DNA of 10,079 bases from Pseudomonadota bacterium (GTDB lineage: Bacteria > Pseudomonadota > Gammaproteobacteria > Pseudomonadales > Oceanobacteraceae): the NCBI GenBank assembly GCA_023399105.1, contig JAEWQT010000289.1, positions 1 to 10,079 of the forward strand, given 5' to 3'. This document shows positions 1 to 6,238 of the stretch, one piece after another. The notes below the pieces were generated by a model that did no database searches, had not been told where the DNA came from, and saw nothing but the letters and a program-made list of their open reading frames with translations. The translations under genes were made by a program, and so were the position numbers. The stretch's first letter is position 1, and the number at the start of each line of letters is the position of its first letter.

Positions 1-171
1 ATCACCCCCGGCAACGAGGCGTCGTGGAATACCTTCCGCCGCCTGGCCAACAACCTTGGCGCACCACTGAACATCAGCACCCTGTTCGATAAAGAGCAAC
101 ATTTTAAACAGGCTCACGACAGCGAAATGCTGGTGCACATCGGTCCCTTCACCTATTTCACACAGGAGTAA
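1..171 (+). CDS. ectA: EctA, L-2,4-diaminobutyrate N-acetyltransferase, C-terminal part (5' end outside window)
   Basis: Reading frame 1 is open from the window edge to a TAA at 169-171 and encodes the last 56 residues of a protein. The tail contains ITPGNEASWNTF near its start, then HFKQAHDSEMLVHIGP, which resembles the C-terminus of EctA proteins (GNAT fold). EctA transfers acetyl from acetyl-CoA to L-2,4-diaminobutyrate and gives N-gamma-acetyl-diaminobutyrate, the substrate of EctC. The identification rests on this short tail and on ectB and ectC following directly in the same direction. The stop codon lies next to the AGGAG ribosome binding site of ectB (164-168), so the two genes are almost certainly co-transcribed. 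The catalytic core and the operon promoter cannot be seen. Confidence 0.9.
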   Translation: MTPGNEASWNTFRRLANNLGAPLNISTLFDKEQHFKQAHDSEMLVHIGPFTYFTQE

Positions 172-177
172 TTTGTT

Positions 178-1443
178 ATGGATATTTATCAGAAGCTGGA
201 ATCCAACGTTCGCGGTTACTGTCGTTCATTCCCGGTAACCTTTACCAAGGCGCAAAACGCCACCCTGACCGATGATCAGGGCAACACCTACATCGATTTC
301 CTCGGCGGCGCCGGCACCCTGAATTACGGCCACAACAACCCGCATTTCAAACAGGCGCTGCTGGATTACATCGAGGCCGACGGCATTGCCCACGGTCTGG
401 ATATGCACACCGAAGCGAAAACCGCTTTTCTGAAAGCCTTTGACCAGCACATCCTGCAACCGCGCAAGATGAAGTACAAAGTGCAGTTTACCGGCCCGAC
501 CGGCACCAATGCGGTGGAAGCGGCGCTGAAAATTGCCCGTAAAAACACCGGCCGCCAGACCGTTGTGTCGTTCACCAACGGTTTCCACGGCGTGACTCAG
601 GGTGCAGCCGCCGTAACCGCCAACGGTTATTACAAAGACGCCATCGGCATGCCGCTGCCGGGCGTGCACTTTATGCCCTATGACGGCTATCTGGGTGACT
701 TCAACACCCTGCACTATTTTGAAAAAGCCCTGCAGGACAAATCCTCCGGCCTCGGCCATCCGGCGGCCGTGATTGTGGAGTGCATTCAGGGTGAGGGCGG
801 CCTGAACAGCGCTTCCGCTGCCTGGATGCTGGGCCTGCAGGCACTGTGCAAACGCTACAACATGCTGCTGATTGTTGATGATATTCAGGCCGGTTGCGGC
901 CGCAGCGGTACCTTCTTCAGCTTTGAAGAATTCGGTATCGAGCCGGATGTAATCACCCTGTCCAAATCCCTCAGCGGTTTCGGTCTGCCGATGGCGGTGG
1001 TGCTGCTGAAAGAGAAGCTGGATACCTGGAAACCGGGTGAACACAACGGTACCTTCCGCGGTAACAACCACGCCTTTATTACCGCCCGCAAAGCCATTGA
1101 AACCTACTGGGCCGATGACAACTTCAGCCAGAGCGTGAAGAAAAAAGCGCAACTGATCCGCAGCCGCCTGAAAGAAATTCAGGCCGAGCACGGCGGCCAG
1201 ATGAAGCACAAAGGCCGTGGCATTATGCAGGGCTTAGAATGCGTGAATGGCCAGGTGGCCAGCCGCATTACCGAACTGGCGTTTAAACGCGGCTTAATTA
1301 TTGAAACCAGCGGTTCCGATGGCCAGGTGGTGAAAATCCTGACCCCGCTGACCATTGAAGAACATACCCTGAACGCCGGCCTGGACATTCTGGCCCAGTG
1401 CATCGGCGATGTGATGGCCGAACAGATCTCCAAAGCCTCCTGA
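178..1443 (+). CDS. ectB: EctB, diaminobutyrate--2-oxoglutarate transaminase
   Basis: This 421-residue class III PLP-dependent aminotransferase has the usual EctB length. It transfers the amino group of glutamate to L-aspartate-beta-semialdehyde and makes L-2,4-diaminobutyrate, the first committed step of ectoine synthesis in the cytoplasm. Visible landmarks are a GPTGTNAVEAALK cofactor-phosphate loop (106-118), FHGVT (136-140), VDDIQAGCGRSG (233-244) with Asp234 as the residue expected to contact the pyridine nitrogen, and LSKSLSGFGLP (261-271) with Lys263 as the expected Schiff-base lysine. TFRGNNHAF follows near residue 292. The start is the ATG 9 bp after a strong AGGAG (164-168) that overlaps the end of ectA. 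A 74-bp gap separates it from ectC. The long open frame on the opposite strand has no recognisable protein and was not called. Confidence 0.97.
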   Translation: MDIYQKLESNVRGYCRSFPVTFTKAQNATLTDDQGNTYIDFLGGAGTLNYGHNNPHFKQALLDYIEADGIAHGLDMHTEAKTAFLKAFDQHILQPRKMKYKVQFTGPTGTNAVEAALKIARKNTGRQTVVSFTNGFHGVTQGAAAVTANGYYKDAIGMPLPGVHFMPYDGYLGDFNTLHYFEKALQDKSSGLGHPAAVIVECIQGEGGLNSASAAWMLGLQALCKRYNMLLIVDDIQAGCGRSGTFFSFEEFGIEPDVITLSKSLSGFGLPMAVVLLKEKLDTWKPGEHNGTFRGNNHAFITARKAIETYWADDNFSQSVKKKAQLIRSRLKEIQAEHGGQMKHKGRGIMQGLECVNGQVASRITELAFKRGLIIETSGSDGQVVKILTPLTIEEHTLNAGLDILAQCIGDVMAEQISKAS

Positions 1444-1455
1444 TCCGCCGTCTGC

Positions 1456-1474
1456 GCGGGGGCGCTGCCCCCGC
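1456..1474 (+). other. GC-rich hairpin in the ectB-ectC gap
   Basis: GCGGGGGC (1456-1463) and GCCCCCGC (1467-1474) form a perfect 8-bp inverted repeat with a 3-nt loop, 12 bp after the ectB stop. No run of T follows (CTCTCTCCTATTTG), so it is not a standard intrinsic terminator. Because ectC is essential to the pathway and lies immediately downstream, a role in mRNA processing, 3'-end protection of the ectAB segment or partial attenuation is more plausible than full termination. Its function is inferred. Confidence 0.5.
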
Positions 1475-1517
1475 CTCTCTCCTATTTGCTCCGCATTGAA
1501 TACTTACAGGAATTATT

Positions 1518-1922
1518 ATGATCGTCCGTACTCTGGAAGAATGTCAGAACTCTGCCCGTAAAATTGAAAGCGAAACCGGCACCTGGAACAGCGTGCGCAT
1601 GTTGCTGAAAGACGACAACATGGGGTTCTCCTTCCACATCACCACCATTTACGCCAACACCGAAACCCCCATCTGGTATCAGAACCACCTCGAATCGGTG
1701 TACTGCATCAGCGGCGAAGGCGAAATTGAAACCGTTGCTGACGGCAAGATTTACCCGATCAAACCCGGCACGCTGTACATCCTGGATAAGCACGATAAGC
1801 ACCTGCTGCGTGGTTTCAGCGAAATGACCATGGCCTGTGTCTTCAATCCGCCGCTGATCGGCAACGAAGTGCACGACAAAAACGGCGCCTACCAGCTGAG
1901 TGCCGAACCGGTGACCGAGTGA
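1518..1922 (+). CDS. ectC: EctC, L-ectoine synthase
   Basis: This 134-residue single-domain cupin matches EctC in length and sequence throughout. It catalyses the water-eliminating cyclisation of N-gamma-acetyl-L-2,4-diaminobutyrate to ectoine. The N-terminus MIVRTLEEC is typical of the family. HLESVYC (57-63), [12 protein letters not shown] (84-95) and a C-terminal [16 protein letters not shown] segment (110-125) are conserved blocks. By comparison with the iron-binding residues reported for other EctC proteins (a Glu, a Tyr and a His), the matching residues here are probably Glu59, Tyr87 and His95; that is an alignment from memory. The ATG is preceded by AGGAA at 1508-1512. The TGA overlaps the GAGGA ribosome binding site of the aspartokinase gene, which starts 10 bp later. 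Confidence 0.97.
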   Translation: MIVRTLEECQNSARKIESETGTWNSVRMLLKDDNMGFSFHITTIYANTETPIWYQNHLESVYCISGEGEIETVADGKIYPIKPGTLYILDKHDKHLLRGFSEMTMACVFNPPLIGNEVHDKNGAYQLSAEPVTE

Positions 1923-1932
1923 GGACAACGCC

Positions 1933-3381
1933 ATGAATCACAGCGTCGAGAAAATCGGCGGCACTTCAATGAGCCGCTGGCAGGATGTGTTACAGAATAT
2001 CTGGCTGCGTCCGCACACCGGTGCCGACGGTAGCAGCAGCCTGTATCAACGGGTGTTTGTGGTGTCGGCCTATGCCGGCATCACCAACGGCCTGCTGGAA
2101 CACAAAAAATCCGGCGAACCGGGCGTCTATGCCCTGTTTGCCGAAATGGACGACAAGCACCCCTGGCAGGACAAGCTGCAGCAGGTGTTACAGCAGATGC
2201 TGGACATCAACGCCGGCATGTTTGCCGACGATGCCGTAACCCGCAAACGCGCCGACCAGTTTATCCGCGAGCGCATTGGCGATGTGCAGGAATGCCTGCA
2301 ACATTTGGCCGCCGTGTGCAGCTTTGGTCATTTCCAGCTCGACGATCATCTGCACCGGGTGCGTGAAATGCTGAGTGCGCTGGGCGAAGCCCACAGCGCC
2401 TACAACTCGGTACAGCTGCTGCGTCAGCATGAGGTGAATGCGCGCTTTATCGACTTAACCAACTGGGTGTCGGATGACCAGCAATCGCTGGATGAGCACA
2501 TCGCCAGTGCCTTTGCCGATGTCGACTTTGCCCGCGAAATGCCCATCGTTACCGGCTATACCCAATGCCGCGAAGGCCTGATGCGCACCTTTGACCGTGG
2601 CTACAGTGAAATGACCTTCAGCCGCATTGCCACCATTACCGGCGCACGCGAAGCCATTATTCACAAGGAATACCACTTCAGCACCGCCGACCCCCTGCTG
2701 GTGGGCGCCGACAACGTGCACCCCATCGGTCAAACCAACTACGATGTGGCCGACCAGCTGGCCAACCTGGGGATGGAAGCCATTCACCCCCGCGCCGCCG
2801 CCGGTCTGCGCAAGCAGAACATTCTGCTGCGGGTGAAAAACACCTTCGAGCCGGAACACAGCGGCACCGTAATCCATAACGATTACTGCAGCAGCACCCC
2901 GAAGGTGGAAATCATCGCCGGTACCCGCAATGTCTGGGCGCTGGAATTGTTCGATCAGGACATGGTCGGCGATCCGGCCTACGGCCAGCGCATGAACGAG
3001 CTGGTGCTGGAATCCGGGGTGCGGGTGTTAACCAAAGACTACAACGCCAACACCGTTACCTTTTATATGAAAGGCAACAGCCGCCGCATTAACTGGCTGA
3101 TGGAGCGTCTGCAGCAGGTATACCCGCAGGCCGACGTGCGGGTGGAAAAACTGGCGCTGGTCAGTGCCATCGGTTCCGATATGAACATTCCGGGCCTGCT
3201 GCAACAGGCCGCTGGTGCACTGTCCGCTGCCGGGGTGAATATCCGCTCCGTACACCAGGCGCTGCGGCAGGTGGATATGATGTTCCTGGTCAGCGATTCC
3301 GATTACGCCGCCGCAGTGAAGGCACTGCACGGGCAACTGATTGAACAGGCGGACACATGGCCAGCACAAAAACTTGCCTGA
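1933..3381 (+). CDS. ask_ect: Ask_Ect, ectoine-operon aspartate kinase
   Basis: This 482-residue aspartokinase phosphorylates L-aspartate to L-aspartyl-4-phosphate, the entry step towards the semialdehyde used by EctB. The N-terminal VEKIGGTSM (5-13) is the aspartokinase version of the amino-acid-kinase Lys-Gly-Gly-Thr-Ser motif. SAYAGITN (45-52), DRGYSEMTFSRIA (221-233) and an IHPRAA/LLRVKNTF region (284-305) complete the kinase domain. The C-terminal part, about residues 325-475, has two ACT-like segments (VEIIAGTRNVW and LALVSAIGSDM). Placement directly after ectC (10 bp gap, GAGGA at 1921-1925) and the length fit the specialised Ask_Ect group, described in Pseudomonas stutzeri as less feedback-sensitive than the housekeeping enzyme. 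The last 25 bp overlap the start of the next gene. No ectD (ectoine hydroxylase) gene follows in this window. Confidence 0.95.
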   Translation: MNHSVEKIGGTSMSRWQDVLQNIWLRPHTGADGSSSLYQRVFVVSAYAGITNGLLEHKKSGEPGVYALFAEMDDKHPWQDKLQQVLQQMLDINAGMFADDAVTRKRADQFIRERIGDVQECLQHLAAVCSFGHFQLDDHLHRVREMLSALGEAHSAYNSVQLLRQHEVNARFIDLTNWVSDDQQSLDEHIASAFADVDFAREMPIVTGYTQCREGLMRTFDRGYSEMTFSRIATITGAREAIIHKEYHFSTADPLLVGADNVHPIGQTNYDVADQLANLGMEAIHPRAAAGLRKQNILLRVKNTFEPEHSGTVIHNDYCSSTPKVEIIAGTRNVWALELFDQDMVGDPAYGQRMNELVLESGVRVLTKDYNANTVTFYMKGNSRRINWLMERLQQVYPQADVRVEKLALVSAIGSDMNIPGLLQQAAGALSAAGVNIRSVHQALRQVDMMFLVSDSDYAAAVKALHGQLIEQADTWPAQKLA

Positions 3382-4307
3382 CCGCGCTGCTGCTCAGTAG
3401 CCTGTTACTGCCCCTGCAGAGCTGGGGCAGTCCATCCCCCGTGGCCGACCAGGCGGCGCAGGAAGCCGAGGCTGACCAGGCCATCGATGCGCTGGAAGCA
3501 TCACTGTATAACGCCTTCACCGAACGCTACCTGCTCGATGAAGTGCGGACACTGCGACAAATGATCGCTGACCTGCGTGTGGAGGCCACCGAAAAAATCG
3601 TCGACCGCGAAATTATGGTGGCCAGCACCGCCGTCCGCTACGCCACCGATACCGTCACCTATTTCTTCTATTTGATTGCCGGCGCTTCGACGCTGCTGGT
3701 GCTGATTGGCTGGAATTCCCTGCGCGATATCAAAGAGCGCGCCGGGGCCTTTGCCAATGACGAAATCCGCCGCATCACCGCCAGCTATGAACAACGGCTG
3801 GATAAGCTGGAAGAAGAACTGAACCATAAATCACGCCATATCGCCCAGGCCCAGGAAGAGATTGAGCTGACCAACGAAATTCATTCGTTATGGCTGAAAG
3901 CCTCACAGGAAAACACCGCCGAAGCCAAAATCGCTATTTACGATCAGATTCTGCAACTGCGAACTGACGATGTCGAAGCCTTAACCTACAAAGCCGATGC
4001 GGCCTTGCTGCTGGGCCAGGCACAATGGGCCCGCAGCCTGGCCAACCGGGCGCTGGATATTGACCCTGAGAACAGCCATGCCCTGTATCAGCGAGCCTGC
4101 GCTTATGCTGAATCGGACATGCCGGATGAGGCTTTGCGCGATCTGCACCGGGCCATCCGTAAAACCGATTCGTTACGGGTTCAGGCCGGCCGTGACAGCA
4201 GTTTTGTCAGCCTGCATGAACATCCGCGCTTTCTGGAAATGGTGGTCTTGCCCAACCGTGATGAAGACCATGATGACAAGCCGGAAGATCCGGCCAGTCA
4301 CGCCTGA
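3357..4307 (+). CDS. membrane-anchored coiled-coil/TPR protein of unknown function
   Basis: I do not recognise this 316-residue protein by name. Residues 1-24 look like a signal peptide (Lys5, a Leu/Ser-rich core, cut after about SWG). A roughly 77-residue, charge-rich helical segment follows, with one strong hydrophobic helix at about 102-119 and a Glu/Arg-rich probable coiled coil at 130-178. Two or three TPR-like repeats lie at 180-270 (for example EALTYKADAALLLGQAQWAR and SHALYQRACAYAESDMPDEA). The FVSLHEHPRFLEMV end (283-296) resembles the motif that often closes TPR proteins. The inferred topology is a periplasmic N-terminal stalk and cytoplasmic TPRs. The ATG overlaps ask_ect by 25 bp, with AGGCGGA upstream at 3347-3353. 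The next Met is residue 69 and would remove the signal peptide, so the early start is preferred. Co-expression with the ectoine genes is likely; any role in osmoadaptation is inference. Confidence 0.8.
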   Translation: MASTKTCLTALLLSSLLLPLQSWGSPSPVADQAAQEAEADQAIDALEASLYNAFTERYLLDEVRTLRQMIADLRVEATEKIVDREIMVASTAVRYATDTVTYFFYLIAGASTLLVLIGWNSLRDIKERAGAFANDEIRRITASYEQRLDKLEEELNHKSRHIAQAQEEIELTNEIHSLWLKASQENTAEAKIAIYDQILQLRTDDVEALTYKADAALLLGQAQWARSLANRALDIDPENSHALYQRACAYAESDMPDEALRDLHRAIRKTDSLRVQAGRDSSFVSLHEHPRFLEMVVLPNRDEDHDDKPEDPASHA

Positions 4308-4321
4308 TAAGGCATTTATCC

Positions 4322-4342
4322 GGCCCGGGTCAGCGCCCGGCC
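4322..4342. terminator. small GC-rich hairpin between convergent genes (weak)
   Basis: CCGGG (4325-4329) pairs with CCCGG (4336-4340) across a 6-nt loop. The stem extends by GG/CC (4322-4323 with 4341-4342) if one C is bulged. It sits in the 42-bp gap between the convergent TPR and opsX genes and could help to stop transcription in either direction. It has no T tract, and the larger palindrome a few bases further right is the better candidate. Confidence 0.3.
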
Positions 4343-4349
4343 TGGGCAG

Positions 4350-5402
4350 TTAATGCGGCAGCTCAGGCTGCCGCATTTGCTCAAAACGCTCAATTACCGT
4401 ACTCAGCGCGATGCGCTGCATTAAATCCGCGCCCTTGGCGCGGGTGCTCCAGGGTAAGTCCACCAGCGGCTTGCCCTGTTGCTCCACCACCACCTGCTCG
4501 TACACCGTCACCACATCAGCACGATTGTTATAGGGTCCGGTGCGCTGCGGATTGCTGTGCGCATACAGGCCCAGCACCGGCGTGCCCTGAGTAGTGGCAA
4601 TATGCGCCGGGCCAGAATCCGGCGCCAGCACCAACACGGCTTGCTGCAACACCGCTGCCAGTTGCTTGAGGCTGGTTTGCCCCACCAGATTCAGAGCCTG
4701 CTGCTGCATCGCCGTTTCAATCTGTGCCGCCAGCTGCACCTCGCGCGCCGCCGGGGAGCCGCAAATCGCCACCTGATAACCCTGATTAATCGCATGGTCA
4801 GCAAAAGCCGCGTAACGCTCCGGCAACCAGTTGCGCTCGTCCTTACTGGCGGCCGGACAGATCACCACCGTAGCCCTTTGCTGCAACTGCTGGCGGGCGA
4901 ATTCATGGTCAGCTTCGCTTAACGGCAATTGCCACTGTGGCGCCGACGGCGGCACCCCCAGGTATTCAATAAAGGCATAGAAACTGTCGAGTACGTGCTG
5001 CGACTCGGTGTCGGTAATTTTACGGTTGGTAAACAGCCACTGACCTTCTTTGGCGCGGCGGCGGTTAAAGCCGACTTTGTAGCGGGCCTTAATGCCCAAT
5101 GTCAGCAGGCTGGCGCGAAGTGCCAGCTGCATATGCACCAGCGCATCAAAACGCCGCCCCTGCAGCTGTTGCCACACCGCGCGCATACCCGCCCAGCCGG
5201 CTTTTTTGTCGTACACCACCAGCTCCACACCGGCCAGACCCTGCAATAACTGCGCTTCGATTTTACCCACCACCCAGGTTACCCGGGTCTGTGGCCAGTG
5301 CCGTTGCAACGCCTGCACGGCGGCAACCGCATGACAGACGTCGCCAATGGCCGACAAACGCACAAAACAAACGGATTCCGGCGGCTGGCTGAACAAGGGC
5401 AT
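4350..5402 (-). CDS. opsX: OpsX-type LPS heptosyltransferase I (GT9 family)
   Basis: This 350-residue cytoplasmic, membrane-associated glycosyltransferase family 9 protein transfers L-glycero-D-manno-heptose from an ADP-heptose donor to the Kdo of the LPS inner core. The N-terminal VRLSAIGDVCHAVAAVQ (14-30) carries Asp21, at the place of the catalytic Asp in WaaC. The second domain has the family signature LAPDSGPAHIATTQGTP (259-275), and PAASKDERNW (183-192) contains a candidate donor-phosphate lysine. VGKIEAQLL, VYDKKAGW and KEGQWLFTNRKI are close to the Haemophilus OpsX sequence as I remember it, which is why I prefer OpsX to WaaC, WaaF or WaaQ. OpsX uses phosphorylated Kdo, and a Kdo kinase gene stands divergently next to it. 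The start follows GGAA 5 bp upstream, with a good promoter at 5438-5466. The gene faces the ectoine operon tail to tail. Confidence 0.85.
   Translation of the reverse strand: MPLFSQPPESVCFVRLSAIGDVCHAVAAVQALQRHWPQTRVTWVVGKIEAQLLQGLAGVELVVYDKKAGWAGMRAVWQQLQGRRFDALVHMQLALRASLLTLGIKARYKVGFNRRRAKEGQWLFTNRKITDTESQHVLDSFYAFIEYLGVPPSAPQWQLPLSEADHEFARQQLQQRATVVICPAASKDERNWLPERYAAFADHAINQGYQVAICGSPAAREVQLAAQIETAMQQQALNLVGQTSLKQLAAVLQQAVLVLAPDSGPAHIATTQGTPVLGLYAHSNPQRTGPYNNRADVVTVYEQVVVEQQGKPLVDLPWSTRAKGADLMQRIALSTVIERFEQMRQPELPH
4352..4377. terminator. probable bidirectional terminator hairpin inside the opsX 3' end
   Basis: AATGCGGCAG (4352-4361) and CTGCCGCATT (4368-4377) form a perfect 10-bp inverted repeat around the 6-nt loop CTCAGG. 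On the + strand it lies 45 bp after the TPR gene stop and ends in ATTTG, a short T run, so it could end the ectoine transcript. The same bases encode the last residues of the opsX product (MRQPELPH) and part of its stop codon, so the hairpin doubles as coding sequence. The short T tract on either strand keeps the terminator call moderate. Confidence 0.5.
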
Positions 5403-5437
5403 AGGTTTTCCACAACGCGGTAAAGAAAGGTGGGGCG

Positions 5438-5466
5438 ATTATGCAGGGGCAGGTGTTCGGTGTAAA
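5438..5466 (-). promoter_or_regulatory. sigma70-like promoter for opsX
   Basis: On the - strand TTTACA (5461-5466) and CATAAT (5438-5443) are separated by exactly 17 bp. Each matches the sigma70 consensus at five of six positions, and TG directly precedes the -10 box. Transcription would begin near 5431, giving a leader of about 29 nt before the opsX ATG. The site lies in the only gap of suitable size between the divergent genes. It is predicted from sequence only. Confidence 0.65.
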
Positions 5467-5468
5467 AT
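5439..5468 (+). promoter_or_regulatory. weak candidate promoter for kdkA, overlapping the opsX promoter
   Basis: TAAAAT (5463-5468) is a reasonable -10 box for the + strand. An 18-bp spacer separates it from TTATGC (5439-5444), a poor -35 box. The leader would be about 35 nt. If real, its -10 lies on the opsX -35 and its -35 on the opsX -10, so the two polymerases could not bind together. An activator or another sigma factor may be needed, or the true start may lie elsewhere in 5403-5509. Confidence 0.35.
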
Positions 5469-5509
5469 TGCCGGCTTTTTAACCCATTCCGCACTTTCCC
5501 GGGGCCTTT

Positions 5510-6235
5510 ATGCAACACCGGCAACTGTCTGCCCACGAAGCCATCTGGTACGACCCGCAATGGCTGGCCGATCCGGCCTTGCCCGTGTTCGACCCCGCCT
5601 ACTGGCACCAGCAACAGCGCGTTCTGGGCCAGGCCAGTGGCCGCGGTACCACCTGGTTTATCCGCAGTGAGGGCGGTGATGCGGCGCTGCGGCATTACCG
5701 CCGCGGTGGCTTGTTCGGCAAACTGGTGCGCGATTGCTATTGGTTCAGCGGCTGGGACAACACCCGCAGCCAGCAGGAATTTGCTCTGCTGCAGCGCCTG
5801 CGCGCCGCTGGTGTGAATGTGCCCAAACCGCTGGCGGCGCGGGCGGTCAAACGCGGTCTGTGTTACCGCGCCGACCTGATTACCGCCAAAATACCCGCCG
5901 CCCGCGATCTGGCCGACCTGCTGCAACAAGGCCCGCTGGACGCAGAGGAATACCACTGTATCGGCGCCGAAATTGCCCGTCTGCACCGGGCTCAGGTGAA
6001 CCATACCGATCTGAATATTCATAATATTCTGCTCGATACCAGCGGCCGGGCGTGGCTGATCGATTTTGATAAATGCTATGCCCAAAGCGGCGACGGCTGG
6101 CAGCAAAGCAACCTCGACCGCCTGCGGCGCTCGTTCCGTAAAGAAGTAAAAAAACGCGCCATTCACTGGCAGGAACAAGACTTTGCCGCGCTGCTGGCCG
6201 GCTATAACGCTTCACTTAAACCACAGGGTTTATAA
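5510..6235 (+). CDS. kdkA: KdkA, 3-deoxy-D-manno-octulosonic acid (Kdo) kinase
   Basis: This 241-residue protein belongs to the KdkA/WaaP group of protein-kinase-like LPS kinases and has their usual length. It phosphorylates the single Kdo of Kdo-lipid A using ATP at the inner face of the inner membrane. GRGTTWFI (44-51) stands in for the glycine-rich loop and LRHYRRGG (60-67) is a typical KdkA/WaaP block. The catalytic segment HTDLNIHNILLD (165-176) supplies Asp167 and Asn172, and LIDFDKC (183-189) supplies the metal-binding Asp of the DFG-like motif. The start has only a GGGG stretch (5501-5504) as ribosome binding site. It diverges from opsX and is followed after 3 bp by the yejM-like gene, so those two probably form one transcript. 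The presence of KdkA predicts an LPS with one phosphorylated Kdo, as in Haemophilus, Vibrio or Bordetella. Confidence 0.92.
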   Translation: MQHRQLSAHEAIWYDPQWLADPALPVFDPAYWHQQQRVLGQASGRGTTWFIRSEGGDAALRHYRRGGLFGKLVRDCYWFSGWDNTRSQQEFALLQRLRAAGVNVPKPLAARAVKRGLCYRADLITAKIPAARDLADLLQQGPLDAEEYHCIGAEIARLHRAQVNHTDLNIHNILLDTSGRAWLIDFDKCYAQSGDGWQQSNLDRLRRSFRKEVKKRAIHWQEQDFAALLAGYNASLKPQGL

Positions 6236-6238
6236 CCG

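Noticed and set aside
226..1209. 327-codon open frame on the - strand opposite ectB
   Set aside because: It lies wholly inside ectB, has no recognisable domain, and its Gly/Val/Ala/Phe-rich, His-dotted composition is what an antisense reading of a GC-rich gene gives. EctB is unmistakable on the other strand.
2455..2877. 140-codon open frame on the - strand opposite ask_ect
   Set aside because: It is fully inside the kinase domain of ask_ect, low-complexity and without a ribosome binding site context.
5279..6178. 299-codon open frame on the - strand across the opsX start and most of kdkA
   Set aside because: It overlaps two well-supported genes and their promoter spacer and resembles no family. 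It is chance openness in GC-rich DNA.
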